From positions 1 through 64,000 of the forward strand of contig NZ_JFZG01000004.1 in the NCBI RefSeq assembly GCF_000607165.1: a stretch of DNA of 64,000 nt, written 5' to 3'. Of the stretch, positions 20,785-28,689 are shown piece by piece. Both the position numbers and the translations under genes were made by a program. The notes beneath the pieces are model-generated. The model was not told the origin of the DNA. It saw only the letters and a program-made list of their open reading frames with translations, and did not search any database. Position 1 is the stretch's first letter, and each line of letters begins with the position of its first letter. Source of the stretch: Ralstonia pickettii. Its GTDB lineage: Bacteria > Pseudomonadota > Gammaproteobacteria > Burkholderiales > Burkholderiaceae.

Positions 20785-21747
20785 TCAGTCGCGCATTTCG
20801 CGGCCGGTCAGGCGCAGGAACACATCTTCGAGATTGGCCGGGCGGTGCAGGTAGCGCAGCCCCGGCATGGTGTGCGTTTCTGCTTGCGTGCGCAGCGCGG
20901 CCACCAGCGGCTGCGGGTCGCGTGCATAGCAGAAGAGCGTCTCGCCACTGGTTTCGACGCGATCCGCCAGCGGCGTGAGCAGCGTGCGCAGGGCGTTGAG
21001 GTCGTCGCCATAGACTTCAACCACATCGCAGCCGATTTCGCGCGCGATGAGTTCTTGTGGCTTGCCTTGCGCGATCTTCCGGCCGTTGTCGATCACGCAA
21101 AGCTCATCGCACAGGCGCTCGGCTTCTTCCATGAAATGCGTGGTCAGCAAGATGGTCTTGCCCGCTGCGAGCAATGAGCGCAGGCGCTCCCAGATCAGGT
21201 GTCGCGCTTGCGGGTCGAGCCCCGTGGTGGGCTCGTCCATGACGAGGATGTCAGGATCGTTGATCAGCGCGCGGGCTACCGTCAGCCGCCGCTTCATGCC
21301 GCCCGAGAGCGCGCGTACAGGCGCATCGGCTTTCTGTTCGAGCCGCGCGAACTCCAGCAGGGTAGGGATGCGCTCGCGGATGGTGGCGGACGACAGGCCA
21401 AAGTAGCGTCCAAAGATGCGCAGGTTTTCCGAGACGGAGAAATCAGGATCGAGATTGTCGAACTGCGGCACCACGCCCACGCGCATGCGTGCACGGTGCG
21501 CGGCTTCGGGGACGGGCTCGTCGCACAGTCTCAGGCTGCCTGCATCGGGCATCGTCATGCCGAGCAGCATGCGCAGCGTGGTGGTTTTGCCGGCGCCGTT
21601 GGGGCCGAGCAGGCCAAAGCACTGGCCGCGCCGAACGCTGAAGCTCAGGTTGTCGACGACAGTCTGGTCGCCGTAACGTTTGCGCAGGCCTTCGACGCTG
21701 AGGATCGGTGTGCTGCTCACGCCAAAACCTTCTTGCTCGTATCGCAC
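20785..21747 (-). CDS. NodI/DrrA-type ABC transporter ATPase
   Basis: A roughly 320-residue ATP-binding subunit. Walker A is GPNGAGKTT, the signature LSGGMKRRL, Walker [14 protein letters not shown], and the switch His is in [11 protein letters not shown]. The C-terminal ~90 residues form the extra domain seen in DrrA/NodI-type exporters. Two starts are reasonable: GTG 21747 (GGAGG four bases upstream) or GTG 21720 (AAGAAGG upstream, giving [10 protein letters not shown]). It pairs with the permease at 19952-20773 as an ABC-2 exporter. Confidence 0.88.
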   Translation of the reverse strand: MRYEQEGFGVSSTPILSVEGLRKRYGDQTVVDNLSFSVRRGQCFGLLGPNGAGKTTTLRMLLGMTMPDAGSLRLCDEPVPEAAHRARMRVGVVPQFDNLDPDFSVSENLRIFGRYFGLSSATIRERIPTLLEFARLEQKADAPVRALSGGMKRRLTVARALINDPDILVMDEPTTGLDPQARHLIWERLRSLLAAGKTILLTTHFMEEAERLCDELCVIDNGRKIAQGKPQELIAREIGCDVVEVYGDDLNALRTLLTPLADRVETSGETLFCYARDPQPLVAALRTQAETHTMPGLRYLHRPANLEDVFLRLTGREMRD

Positions 21748-21839
21748 ATTGCCTCCGTTGCAAAACGCCGATTATGCGCCGGCATTGGCATATGCGTATG
21801 AGGGGAATGTGCCATGACATTGCGCCGCTCTCAGGCAAC

Positions 21840-21867
21840 AAAAAGGGCCAGGCGACATGCCTGGCCC
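21840..21867 (-). terminator. Terminator for the small lipoprotein gene
   Basis: A perfect 9-bp stem (GGGCCAGGC / GCCTGGCCC, 21845-21853 and 21859-21867) is followed on the minus strand by five T's (21844-21840). Confidence 0.85.
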
Positions 21868-21907
21868 GAGCTTGCAGCGCGCGCATCGCTGCGCGCTCTG
21901 GCGGGGG

Positions 21908-22108
21908 TTACTTGGTGACGGCGTTACCGACCACGCCACCCAGTGCCGCACCACCCAGCGTGGCGCCCGGACCGCCCCAGATGGCCGCCCCGGCGACACC
22001 ACCTGCGGCTGCGCCTAGCGCAGTATTGCGCTGCTTTGGCGTCATGTCCGCGCACCCGCTGACGGATGCCAATGCGGCCGCCAGAATCAAGGATACGAAG
22101 GCACGCAT
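21908..22108 (-). CDS. Small glycine-zipper lipoprotein
   Basis: A 66-residue exported lipoprotein. The signal peptide ends in the lipobox SVSGC, then NTALGAAAGGVAGAAIWGG and TLGGAALGGVVGN form glycine-zipper repeats like those of OsmB/SlyB-type proteins, which insert in or under the outer membrane. The start (complement of 22106-22108) has AAGGAG seven bases upstream and gives a normal signal peptide; eleven further codons are open upstream but unlikely. It has its own terminator. The exact role is unknown; many homologues respond to osmotic or envelope stress. Confidence 0.8.
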   Translation of the reverse strand: MRAFVSLILAAALASVSGCADMTPKQRNTALGAAAGGVAGAAIWGGPGATLGGAALGGVVGNAVTK

Positions 22109-22247
22109 AACAAACTCCTTTTGTCGTCTGTGTACCTTCATTCAAGAGCATGCACGCCGCTATGTGCAGGGCAGGCTGCCTGAAACGCTTGTCAGCCGAT
22201 TCCCACACCTTCAGCGCAGCTTCTGAGGGCAAAGTTCCCGCGAGTCA

Positions 22248-22658
22248 TCAGGCCTTGGCAGGCTTCTGCTGACGCGCGTATTGGAATTCCGGCAGCGCCT
22301 TGATTGCGTCTTTGGTCGCGCCAGGCAGCACGATCCTGCCCTGGTCGTACTGGAACTGATTCACAGGAATGGCAACGTCATGACGGCCCACGCCCACGAA
22401 GCCGCCTGCACCGACGATGGCGAACGAAACGGCGTTCTCCGGCGTCACGATCAAGTCCTGCACATTGCCGACCTTCTCCTTGGCCTCGTTGTAGACCGGC
22501 TTGCCGAGCACCTGCTTCTTCACGCTCACGCCCTTGATGACGGCATCGAGTTCGGTAACGGTTACCCCCAGCGCAGCGTGGCCAGCGACTTGCGCGAAAG
22601 CCTGCGGTGTGGCGGCAATGGAAGCGGTGGCGATCAGGGCAGCGGCGAGACGTTTCAT
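22248..22658 (-). CDS. Exported PRC-barrel domain protein
   Basis: A 136-residue periplasmic protein with a cleavable signal peptide (about 1-22, ending AFAQ). The mature part contains a PRC-barrel-like beta fold: GKPVYNEAKEKVGNVQDLIVTPEN is the typical strand-turn-strand start, and FAIVGAGGFVGVGRHDVAIP continues it. PRC-barrel proteins of this exported kind are common in Burkholderiales and uncharacterised. It is transcribed toward the lipoprotein gene, 139 bp away; each probably has its own promoter. Confidence 0.8.
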   Translation of the reverse strand: MKRLAAALIATASIAATPQAFAQVAGHAALGVTVTELDAVIKGVSVKKQVLGKPVYNEAKEKVGNVQDLIVTPENAVSFAIVGAGGFVGVGRHDVAIPVNQFQYDQGRIVLPGATKDAIKALPEFQYARQQKPAKA

Positions 22659-22848
22659 CGTGACTCCGTGGTTTGGTGAAGGATGCGTTCGACTCTAACG
22701 CGCACATGGCTGGCACCGCAGGCGAAGGCGTCCGAAACACCTGTAGGACAAACGCGTGAGGTCAAGGAAATCGGTGGCGCGCGCAGCTACACTGAAACGC
22801 CCGGCACATGCTGGACGTATTTTCCGATCTCACGAGGGAGTAACCGAC

Positions 22849-23358
22849 ATGATGACTCTGGAGCAACTCGGCGTTCTGCAACGATCGCAGCTCGAAACCT
22901 GGATGGCCGTCACGGAAGAGGCCGTGAACGGCGTCAATCGCTTGATCGGGCTCAATCTGCAGGCCATCAAGACCGGTCTCGGCGAGACGGAACACTGCCT
23001 GCACGACGCCGCTGGCGCGCAGGACGCCGGCGAATGGTGGAACGCACAAGCGCGCTACCTTCAACCGGCCGGCGAACGCGTTTCCGGCTATACGCGCAAC
23101 TTTGTTGAGATCGGCGTCGAGACGCAAAACGGAATCGCCCGCGCTTTGCAGCAACACGGTGACGAAGTGCGCCGCCAATGGGGCTTCGTCGCGGAAAATT
23201 TTGTGGACGCCGCGCCTCCTGGCGCCGAGGCGGCCGTGAATTTCTTCAAAGCATCGGTCGGCTTGGAAGTGGCCGCCGCAGAGGCGGCGGAAGACGCCGG
23301 TGCGAGCCGAATTCTGGGCCCAAGTGACGTAGCCGCCAAGGACGGCACTGCACACTGA
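22849..23358 (+). CDS. Phasin-like protein
   Basis: A 169-residue, mostly helical protein without signal peptide. The N-terminal MMTLEQLGVLQRSQLETWM and the repeated amphipathic helices with regularly spaced hydrophobics (AVNGVNRLIGLNLQAIKTGL) resemble the phasin family that coats polyhydroxyalkanoate granules, common in Ralstonia. ATG 22849 lies eight bases after GGGAG; ATG 22852 is equally possible. The Ala/Glu-rich C-terminus (AAAEAAEDAGASR) is also usual. It is a monocistron. The family assignment is by general resemblance. Confidence 0.6.
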   Translation: MMTLEQLGVLQRSQLETWMAVTEEAVNGVNRLIGLNLQAIKTGLGETEHCLHDAAGAQDAGEWWNAQARYLQPAGERVSGYTRNFVEIGVETQNGIARALQQHGDEVRRQWGFVAENFVDAAPPGAEAAVNFFKASVGLEVAAAEAAEDAGASRILGPSDVAAKDGTAH

Positions 23359-23425
23359 GCCTCCTCTGTACGGGTGAGAAGCGTCGGCGTGGGCCGACAG
23401 TCATTTCGGTACAGTCCTACAAAAC

Positions 23426-23460
23426 GGCGCGGGCGGAGGTCGATACTCCGCCCGTGCGCC
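23426..23460 (+). promoter_or_regulatory. Long hairpin ahead of the 24-residue microprotein gene
   Basis: GGCGCGGGCGGAG (23426-23438) pairs with CTCCGCCC-gt-GCGCC (23446-23460) as a 13-bp stem with a two-base bulge. No T-tract follows, so it is a poor terminator; being 45 bp before ATG 23506 it could be a leader structure. Confidence 0.4.
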
Positions 23461-23505
23461 CATCTCTACACTTCCTACATGCCTATCAACATGTGGGAGG
23501 TTGTC

Positions 23506-23580
23506 ATGCCCTATCTCGTTGCGTGGCTCTTGGGTGTTCCCGCGCTTGTGTTGCTGGTGATCTGGCTCTTCGTGCATTGA
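23506..23580 (+). CDS. 24-residue single-helix membrane microprotein
   Basis: A 24-codon ORF starting MPYLVAWLLGVP and ending VIWLFVH, which is almost entirely one hydrophobic helix with a proline kink. GGGAGG (23495-23500) sits five bases before ATG 23506, an excellent ribosome binding site that picks this start over ATG 23479. It is too short for standard gene callers. I recall similar short membrane peptides annotated in Burkholderiaceae but know no function. The next gene (23619) starts 38 bp downstream with its own GGAGGA, so they may share a transcript. Confidence 0.65.
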   Translation: MPYLVAWLLGVPALVLLVIWLFVH

Positions 23581-23618
23581 CACGGAGCTGGGCCTATCCA
23601 ATACGAACCGGAGGACAC

Positions 23619-23858
23619 ATGACTTTCCGAGACGACTGCAAAATCGAGGTATCTGCCTATGAACTCTCGCCGCAAGCGTGGCGCGCCGAAGTAAGCATCC
23701 TGCGCGTCAGCAACGGTGAGACCCTCTTAGCCCGTACAACCGTGCGCGAATCGGCGAATACGTATCCGAGCGCCGCCAGCGCGCTCGAGGCTGCGCGAGC
23801 GTATGCCGAAGCGATGATCGCCTCCGGCGAGTTCGACTGCAGTCCCGCGCTGGACTGA
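23619..23858 (+). CDS. Small hypothetical cytoplasmic protein
   Basis: A 79-residue protein starting MTFRDDCKIEVSAYELSP. I recognise no family. It has no signal peptide or membrane helix; alternating charged and hydrophobic residues (WRAEVSILRVSNGETLLARTTV by halves) suggest a small beta-sheet followed by one helix (ASALEAARAYAEAMI). GGAGGA (23610-23615) lies three to four bases before ATG 23619. It may be transcribed with the microprotein just upstream. Confidence 0.7.
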   Translation: MTFRDDCKIEVSAYELSPQAWRAEVSILRVSNGETLLARTTVRESANTYPSAASALEAARAYAEAMIASGEFDCSPALD

Positions 23859-24003
23859 CGGGGCGAGCCGTATGTGCGATGTGGCGTTACGTTCTGTTAC
23901 TAATTCGCCAGCGCCGTATCACCTGTGTCAGCGGCCCTGAATACAATACAGATACCGTATTCCGCGCCGGCTACGGACTCGCTCGGCGCTCTAGCTGCAG
24001 GTG

Positions 24004-24339
24004 ATGAAGATGATTCGACGCAATGTGCTGTGGATTGCAGGTGCGGCCGCGCTGGCAGTGCTGGCCATGCCGCAGATGGCGTCGGCGCACGTGAGCGTCG
24101 GCATCGGGTTTGGCGTGCCGGTGGCGCCTGTATATGTGGCCCCTGCGCCGGTCTATTATCCGCCGCCGCCTCCGGTCTACTACGCGCCACCGCCGCCTCC
24201 GGCGTATTACGCCCCGGCGCCTGTGTATTACGGTCCGCCGGTTTACGGCCCGGCACCTGTTGTGGTGGGCGCTGGCTGGTACCGTTGGGGCCCGCGTTAT
24301 CGCTGGTACGACGGCCGTCACTGGGGCCACTGGCGTTAA
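24004..24339 (+). CDS. Exported Pro/Tyr-rich (PXPV-repeat-like) protein
   Basis: A 111-residue protein with a signal peptide (about 1-29, ending ASAHV) and a mature part dominated by PVYY, PPPP and APAPV repeats, then a basic aromatic tail (YRWGPRYRWYDGRHWGHWR by parts). It resembles the PXPV-repeat proteins of Burkholderiales, which are periplasmic or surface-exposed and of unknown function. Starts at ATG 24004 or ATG 24010. A TTCG-tetraloop terminator follows closely. Confidence 0.75.
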   Translation: MKMIRRNVLWIAGAAALAVLAMPQMASAHVSVGIGFGVPVAPVYVAPAPVYYPPPPPVYYAPPPPPAYYAPAPVYYGPPVYGPAPVVVGAGWYRWGPRYRWYDGRHWGHWR

Positions 24340-24358
24340 GCGGCGCACTCGCCAAGAG

Positions 24359-24382
24359 AAAGGCTCCTTCGGGAGCTTTTTT
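24359..24382 (+). terminator. TTCG-tetraloop terminator
   Basis: GCTCC (24363-24367), loop TTCG, GGAGC (24372-24376), extended by AAAG/TTTT pairing and a six-T run: a textbook stable C(UUCG)G terminator. Confidence 0.9.
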
Positions 24383-24586
24383 CTTGGGCGGCACGTGCCA
24401 CCATGGCACGGTATCTGCGTCGATCCGAATGACGGGTAAGCGCGTTTCCAGCCCCGTGAAAAGGCGGCGCCGTGCAGAACTGGCAGCTCGCTTACTGGGT
24501 CGAAATGACGTCCGCGTGAAAGACGCGGACGCGTGTGTCACAGCGGCGCACGTCATGTTTGCAGTGTCTTGACCGAAGGAGTCCTC

Positions 24587-24874
24587 ATGCAAGTCACCAC
24601 GCAACGTTTTGCAACGCGCACCTTGGTTGCAGCCGCAAGCGGCTTGGCCCTGGCGCTAGGCGCGGCGGTCGCGCACGCCGGCTCGATCGATCCGTATCAG
24701 GCCACCCACAAGGTGAGCAGCGCCGATCCTTATACCGATGGGGCAAAGGTCAGCCGTGCTGATCCCTACACCGATGGCGCAAAAATGGGCCGCACCGACC
24801 CCTATACCGATGGGGCGAAGATGGGGCGCGTCGATCCGTACACCGATGGCGCCTGCAGCGGCCGTCAGCCATAA
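24587..24874 (+). CDS. Exported protein made of 12-residue DPYTDG repeats
   Basis: A 95-residue protein. A signal peptide (1-31, ending AVAHAG) is followed by SIDPYQATHKVSS and then four near-identical 12-residue units, DPYTDGAKxxRx, at residues 47-58, 59-70, 71-82 and 83-94; residues 35-46 look like a degenerate fifth. AAGGAG lies five bases before ATG 24587. The Asp-rich turns could bind divalent metal, but this is conjecture. I recognise no characterised family. It is a single gene with its own terminator. Confidence 0.75.
   Translation: MQVTTQRFATRTLVAAASGLALALGAAVAHAGSIDPYQATHKVSSADPYTDGAKVSRADPYTDGAKMGRTDPYTDGAKMGRVDPYTDGACSGRQP
24689..24868 (+). repeat. 36-bp in-frame tandem repeat
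   Basis: Five 36-bp units inside the exported-protein gene; the last four encode DPYTDGAK/C cores. Unit core wording alternates between GATCCTTATACCGATGG and GACCCCTATACCGATGG, so copies are diverging at silent sites. Confidence 0.85.
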
Positions 24875-24911
24875 ACTGAGAGCGGCAGGGTTGCTGCCGC
24901 ATCGCAACATC

Positions 24912-24938
24912 AAGCCCGGGCGATACCCGGGCTTTTTC
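24912..24938 (+). terminator. Terminator after the repeat-protein gene
   Basis: Perfect stem AAGCCCGGG (24912-24920) / CCCGGGCTT (24926-24934), loop CGATA, followed by T's. Confidence 0.9.
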
Positions 24939-25184
24939 TTTGTGCATCTTTCTGACGCAAGCCGCGTGTTAACGTTGGTTCGCAAGAGACCCGGGAAACG
25001 CTCGCATACGGCGCAGGCGGAACGATACTCAACGATACTGAAGCGCAGGAATGTATCGGCTCTTTTGCGTCATTGGTGCAGGATCATGCTGCGAAAGCGA
25101 TCGATGCCGATGGCATACTTTTGCCTGATACGAGCTTTACGCAGCCTTTGCGCCTTTGCATTACAAACCACCAAGGAGAACGTC

Positions 25185-25598
25185 ATGAAAACGAAACCGT
25201 GCCTGTGCCAGGACGATGTCACCAAGATCCTGGACGCTGCCGAGAAAGAAGCGCGCGCGCACCAATGGAACGTGACGATCGCCGTGGTGGACGATGGCGG
25301 CCATCTGATGGGCCTGCGCCGCATGGACGGCTGCGCCACCATCTCGGCGTACATCGCTCCGGAAAAGGCGCGTACTGCAGCACTGGGCCGTCGCGAGTCG
25401 AAGATCTACGAAGACATCATCAACAACGGTCGCATTTCGTTCCTGTCGGCGCCACATCTGCAGGGCATGCTCGAAGGCGGTGTGCCGGTGATGGTGGAGG
25501 GCGTGTGTGCCGGTGCGGTGGGTGTGTCGGGCGTGAAGTCCACGGAAGATGTGGTGATCGCCAAGGCGGGCATTGCGGCTGTGAACGTGATCTGCTGA
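25185..25598 (+). CDS. GlcG/HbpS family heme-binding-like protein
   Basis: A 137-residue protein of the GlcG/HbpS (DUF336) family. Recognisable segments are the N-terminal helix DDVTKILDAAEKEARAH, the strand VTIAVVDDGGHLMGLRRMDG, and the C-terminal GGVPVMVEGVCAGAVGVSG with EDVVIAKAGIAAV. Members bind heme or sit beside glycolate/hydroxy-acid genes; their enzymatic role is not generally known. AAGGAG lies seven bases before ATG 25185, fixing the start although the frame is open upstream. There is no signal peptide. The next plus-strand feature is a terminator, so it is monocistronic. Confidence 0.85.
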   Translation: MKTKPCLCQDDVTKILDAAEKEARAHQWNVTIAVVDDGGHLMGLRRMDGCATISAYIAPEKARTAALGRRESKIYEDIINNGRISFLSAPHLQGMLEGGVPVMVEGVCAGAVGVSGVKSTEDVVIAKAGIAAVNVIC

Positions 25599-25630
25599 TA
25601 CGCAATCACGCTAGACGAATCAGCAAAGGG

Positions 25631-25660
25631 AAGGGCGCGGCAATGGTCGCGCCTTTTTCT
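25631..25660 (+). terminator. Terminator after the GlcG/HbpS-like gene
   Basis: GGCGCG / CGCGCC stem (25634-25639, 25648-25653) with flanking A/T pairing and a TTTTTCTTT tail. Confidence 0.75.
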
Positions 25661-25803
25661 TTGGGCGCGCGATGCAGGAAAAGAACGGCGTGGCTGGCGG
25701 TCGTCTGGCCATGCGAAACGGCAATGCGAAATGACGACGGCTGGCTAGGGCCGAATGTCTCCTGAGAGAGACGTCCCCACAAAAGCCGGTGCGTGTTGCG
25801 GTG

Positions 25804-26085
25804 TTACTTGGTCAGAATCAGCTTGCCGAAGCGCGTCACGCGCAGCGTGTAGATCGCGCCGTTGTGGCGGATGGCCACGGCGTTCTGACCGGCAAAGAGT
25901 TGTTCGGAAGTCATCACCCGCGTGTCGCCGATGGTGGCGGGAATATCCCGAACGGCTTCGGATGCTGTTGATGCGGCGGATGTTTCGGGCGCGGCATCCA
26001 GATCAGCGGGGCGCTTGCGGGCCACGATGACGTGACGACGGCGGGTCACGGTACGTCCTGCATCTTGATGTTCGGCAACATTCAT
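25804..26085 (-). CDS. hemP: Hemin uptake protein HemP/HmuP
   Basis: A 93-residue protein whose C-terminal ~36 residues are the HemP family domain: LFAGQNAVAIRHNGAIYTLR followed by VTRFGKLILTK. HemP/HmuP proteins are small activators needed for expression of heme and siderophore receptors in alpha- and beta-proteobacteria. The N-terminal half (TVTRRRHVIVARKRPADL...) is a variable, basic extension. It lies downstream of exbD on the same strand but is separated by a terminator and has its own Fur-box-like palindrome 78 bp upstream. No heme receptor gene follows in the window. Confidence 0.9.
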   Translation of the reverse strand: MNVAEHQDAGRTVTRRRHVIVARKRPADLDAAPETSAASTASEAVRDIPATIGDTRVMTSEQLFAGQNAVAIRHNGAIYTLRVTRFGKLILTK

Positions 26086-26162
26086 AGCGATGTCCTAGCG
26101 AGCGAGAAACGAGGCTGAAGCGTTGGCTGGCAAAGTATTTCCAGCGGATTCCAGATAGATTA

Positions 26163-26181
26163 AATGAGAAGCGTTATCATT
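26163..26181 (-). promoter_or_regulatory. Fur-box-like palindrome upstream of hemP
   Basis: AATGAGAA-GCG-TTATCATT: two 8-base arms matching at seven positions, equivalent to the Fur core TGATAA-N3-TTATCA with one mismatch. It lies 78-96 bp before the hemP start codon. Confidence 0.65.
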
Positions 26182-26221
26182 ACAAGAGCGGTCTGGCGAT
26201 GTGCTGATCTGTGCCCGAAAA

Positions 26222-26248
26222 ACAAAAAACCGGGCGCGTGGCCCGGTT
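26222..26248 (-). terminator. Terminator of exbD (tonB operon end)
   Basis: On the minus strand AACCGGGC-CACGC-GCCCGGTT is followed by TTTTG TTTTT. It ends the tonB-exbB-exbD transcript before hemP. Confidence 0.88.
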
Positions 26249-26318
26249 GCGTCTAGGTTCGGAAGCGACGAACCCTCGTGTGAAGGCGGGTCCGTTGGCC
26301 ACCGTGATGCGTGGCGCC

Positions 26319-26729
<411 letters not shown>

Positions 26730-26738
26730 GGCCTCTCC

Positions 26739-27467
26739 TTACTGCTGCTTGACCGCCGCCAGACGCACGCCGGCTTCATCGCGCGAAGCGCCCGGGCGCA
26801 GGCGCGCGCCGGTCACGAAGTAGGCATGCAGGTCGTGCGCAAAGCGGTTGAGCTTGGCGATGATGGCTTTGTTGCCGCGCGTGAGCGCGTTGTAGCCGAG
26901 CACCGCCGGAATGGCGACGGCCAGACCGAAGGCCGTCATGATGAGCGATTCACCCACCGGGCCGGCCACCTTGTCGATGGTCGGCACGCCCACGGCACCG
27001 ATGCCGAGCAGGGCGTGATAAATGCCCCACACCGTGCCGAACAGGCCGACGAACGGTGCAGTGGAGCCGACCGATGCCAGCACGGCCAAGCCCGATTGCA
27101 TCTGGCCCACCGACTCGTCGATGGCGCTCTTGAGCGAGCGCGTGATCCAGTCGGAGATGTCCATCACATCGTGCAGCTGCGGCTGGCTGGCGCGATGGTG
27201 CTGTGCGGCCTCGCGGCCGGTTTGCGCCAACATGTGGAACGGGTTGTCCTTGGCTGAGCCCAGCGTCTGCATGGCGTGATCGAAATCATCCGAGTGCCAG
27301 AAACGCTTTTCAGCGCCTTGCGCCATCGACTTCAGACGCACGATGTCCCACGCCTTGGTAAAGATGACGATCCACGAGGCGAGCGACATGATGAGCAGCA
27401 GAATCGCCGTGGCGCGGGTGACGATATCGCCTTGTGTCCAGAGGTGGGAAAGACCGAGTTCCTGCAT
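26739..27467 (-). CDS. exbB: MotA/TolQ/ExbB proton channel protein
   Basis: A 242-residue protein with three transmembrane helices: one near the N-terminus (ATAILLLIMSLASWIVIFTKAW by parts, about 18-38) and two in the C-terminal half around VGLFGTVWGIYHALLGIG and SLIMTAFGLAVAIPAVLGYNAL, the MotA/TolQ/ExbB signature. It forms the proton channel with ExbD. The genes tonB, exbB and exbD are spaced for one operon, 49 bp between tonB and exbB. Confidence 0.94.
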   Translation of the reverse strand: MQELGLSHLWTQGDIVTRATAILLLIMSLASWIVIFTKAWDIVRLKSMAQGAEKRFWHSDDFDHAMQTLGSAKDNPFHMLAQTGREAAQHHRASQPQLHDVMDISDWITRSLKSAIDESVGQMQSGLAVLASVGSTAPFVGLFGTVWGIYHALLGIGAVGVPTIDKVAGPVGESLIMTAFGLAVAIPAVLGYNALTRGNKAIIAKLNRFAHDLHAYFVTGARLRPGASRDEAGVRLAAVKQQ

Positions 27468-27516
27468 GATGAATGTCCTGAATTGAGCGAGAGGCTAAGC
27501 GAGAAGCGGAATCGAA

Positions 27517-28173
27517 TTAGTTATCGAGCTTGAAGACGAACGGCTTGCTGGCCACCACGGGCACGGCGTGGCCGTTCTGCTTGTAAGGGCTGCACTTGAT
27601 GGCACGCGCGGCATCGGTGGCGGCGCGGTCCAGGCGCGGCGAGCCGGAGGACGAGGTGACCGTCACGTTGGTGACTTCCCCCGCCGTGCCAATGGAAATC
27701 TTGACCATGGCGCGGCCTTCTTCGCCCATCTTCTGCGACATGCTGGGATAGACGAGCGGCGGATCGCTGCATTGGATGTCGTTGATACCGACGCTGATCG
27801 GGCCGGACGAAACCGGTGCCGGTGCGGGCGCGGATTCTGGGGCCGGTGCCGGCGGCGTGGGCGGAGCGGCGGGCACCACGGGGGCGTTGTCCGACGGCGG
27901 CAGCGTGGGTGTCGGCATCGGCGTGGGCTTGGGTTGCGCGACCGGCTTGACGATGTTGACGGGCTTGGGCGCCTCTTGCTTGACCGGCTGCTGCTTGGGC
28001 GGCTCCGGCTGCTTGATCGGCTCAGGCGCGGCCGGAATGATGTGCGCCTGGATTTCCAGCGGTTCTTCGACAGGCGGGCGCGGGGCGATCAGGCCGAGCT
28101 GGATCAGCATCAGCACGCCTGCGTGCAGCAACAGCACGACCACCAGAATCTTGAGAGTACGAGGGTGAATCAT
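27517..28173 (-). CDS. tonB: TonB energy transducer
   Basis: A 218-residue protein with a single N-terminal transmembrane helix (about 8-28, LKILVVVLLLHAGVLMLIQLG by parts), a long Pro/Lys/Glu-rich spacer (PEPIKQPEPPKQQ, then PTPMPTPTLPP) and a C-terminal TonB domain (about 130-218, VYPSMSQKMGEEGRAMVKIS; ending KPFVFKLDN). It couples ExbBD energy to outer-membrane receptors for siderophores and heme. ATG 28173 is preferred over an upstream TTG. A Fur-box-like site lies about 275 bp upstream. Confidence 0.94.
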   Translation of the reverse strand: MIHPRTLKILVVVLLLHAGVLMLIQLGLIAPRPPVEEPLEIQAHIIPAAPEPIKQPEPPKQQPVKQEAPKPVNIVKPVAQPKPTPMPTPTLPPSDNAPVVPAAPPTPPAPAPESAPAPAPVSSGPISVGINDIQCSDPPLVYPSMSQKMGEEGRAMVKISIGTAGEVTNVTVTSSSGSPRLDRAATDAARAIKCSPYKQNGHAVPVVASKPFVFKLDN

Positions 28174-28249
28174 CAACGACCGGGAATCGAAAGCAGAAAA
28201 AGGAATGCAATGCGATGGTGGTGGGATGAACAGCGAAAGCGGCGCAGCG

Positions 28250-28315
28250 TCAGCGCTTGCCGAAAACGATCAATGAAACCCCAATGCTGATGAGCAGACT
28301 CAGGAGCAATTCCAT
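28250..28315 (-). CDS. Possible 21-residue membrane microprotein upstream of tonB
   Basis: A minus-strand ORF of 21 codons, beginning MELLLSLLIS, followed by IGVSLIVFGKR and stop. It is one hydrophobic helix capped by a basic C-terminus, a common layout for membrane microproteins. It lies between the Fur-box-like site and tonB, so it would be on the tonB transcript. The ribosome binding site is weak (only TAGG before the ATG), so coding is uncertain. Confidence 0.4.
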   Translation of the reverse strand: MELLLSLLISIGVSLIVFGKR

Positions 28316-28447
28316 GGCGCCTAGCGTTGAAGCCAGCGGGGTCGCCGCCAGCGTGACAGGTATTGTAGGCCTGCAAGTGCAACAGTGTTGCGACAACCGA
28401 GCACAGTTTTGCGTTCAATCTATTGTGTCGATAGGCAAAGTATAAAC

Positions 28448-28466
28448 GATAATGATTCCTATTTGC
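28448..28466 (-). promoter_or_regulatory. Fur-box-like site ahead of the tonB-exbB-exbD unit
   Basis: GATAATGATTCCTATTTGC matches the 19-base Fur consensus at 13 positions, with the first nine perfect. It is in the 516-bp gap between tonB and the AAA+ gene, where AT content also rises (28385-28460). I see no other gene in this gap apart from the microprotein candidate. Confidence 0.55.
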
Positions 28467-28689
28467 GCACAAATTCCCTCTCTTTCGTGGGGTGAGGCTC
28501 ACGTCCAGACGGCTGATGGCGAGAAACTGCCTGTGCAGGCGGTGGGCCATTCAAGACGCCTCGGGCTCGCAACTTGCAAAGACACGGGTCCACCCGGGGT
28601 ACGCTGTGTGCGCAAACGCGCTAGGATGAAAATCATTCAAACACGGTGACCGGCCGGCCAACCGTGAAACGGGGAAGAAGGGGGCGACC

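Noticed and set aside
24689-24868. 36-bp tandem repeats as a CRISPR array
   Set aside because: Repeats are contiguous, in frame and without unique spacers; they encode protein repeats.
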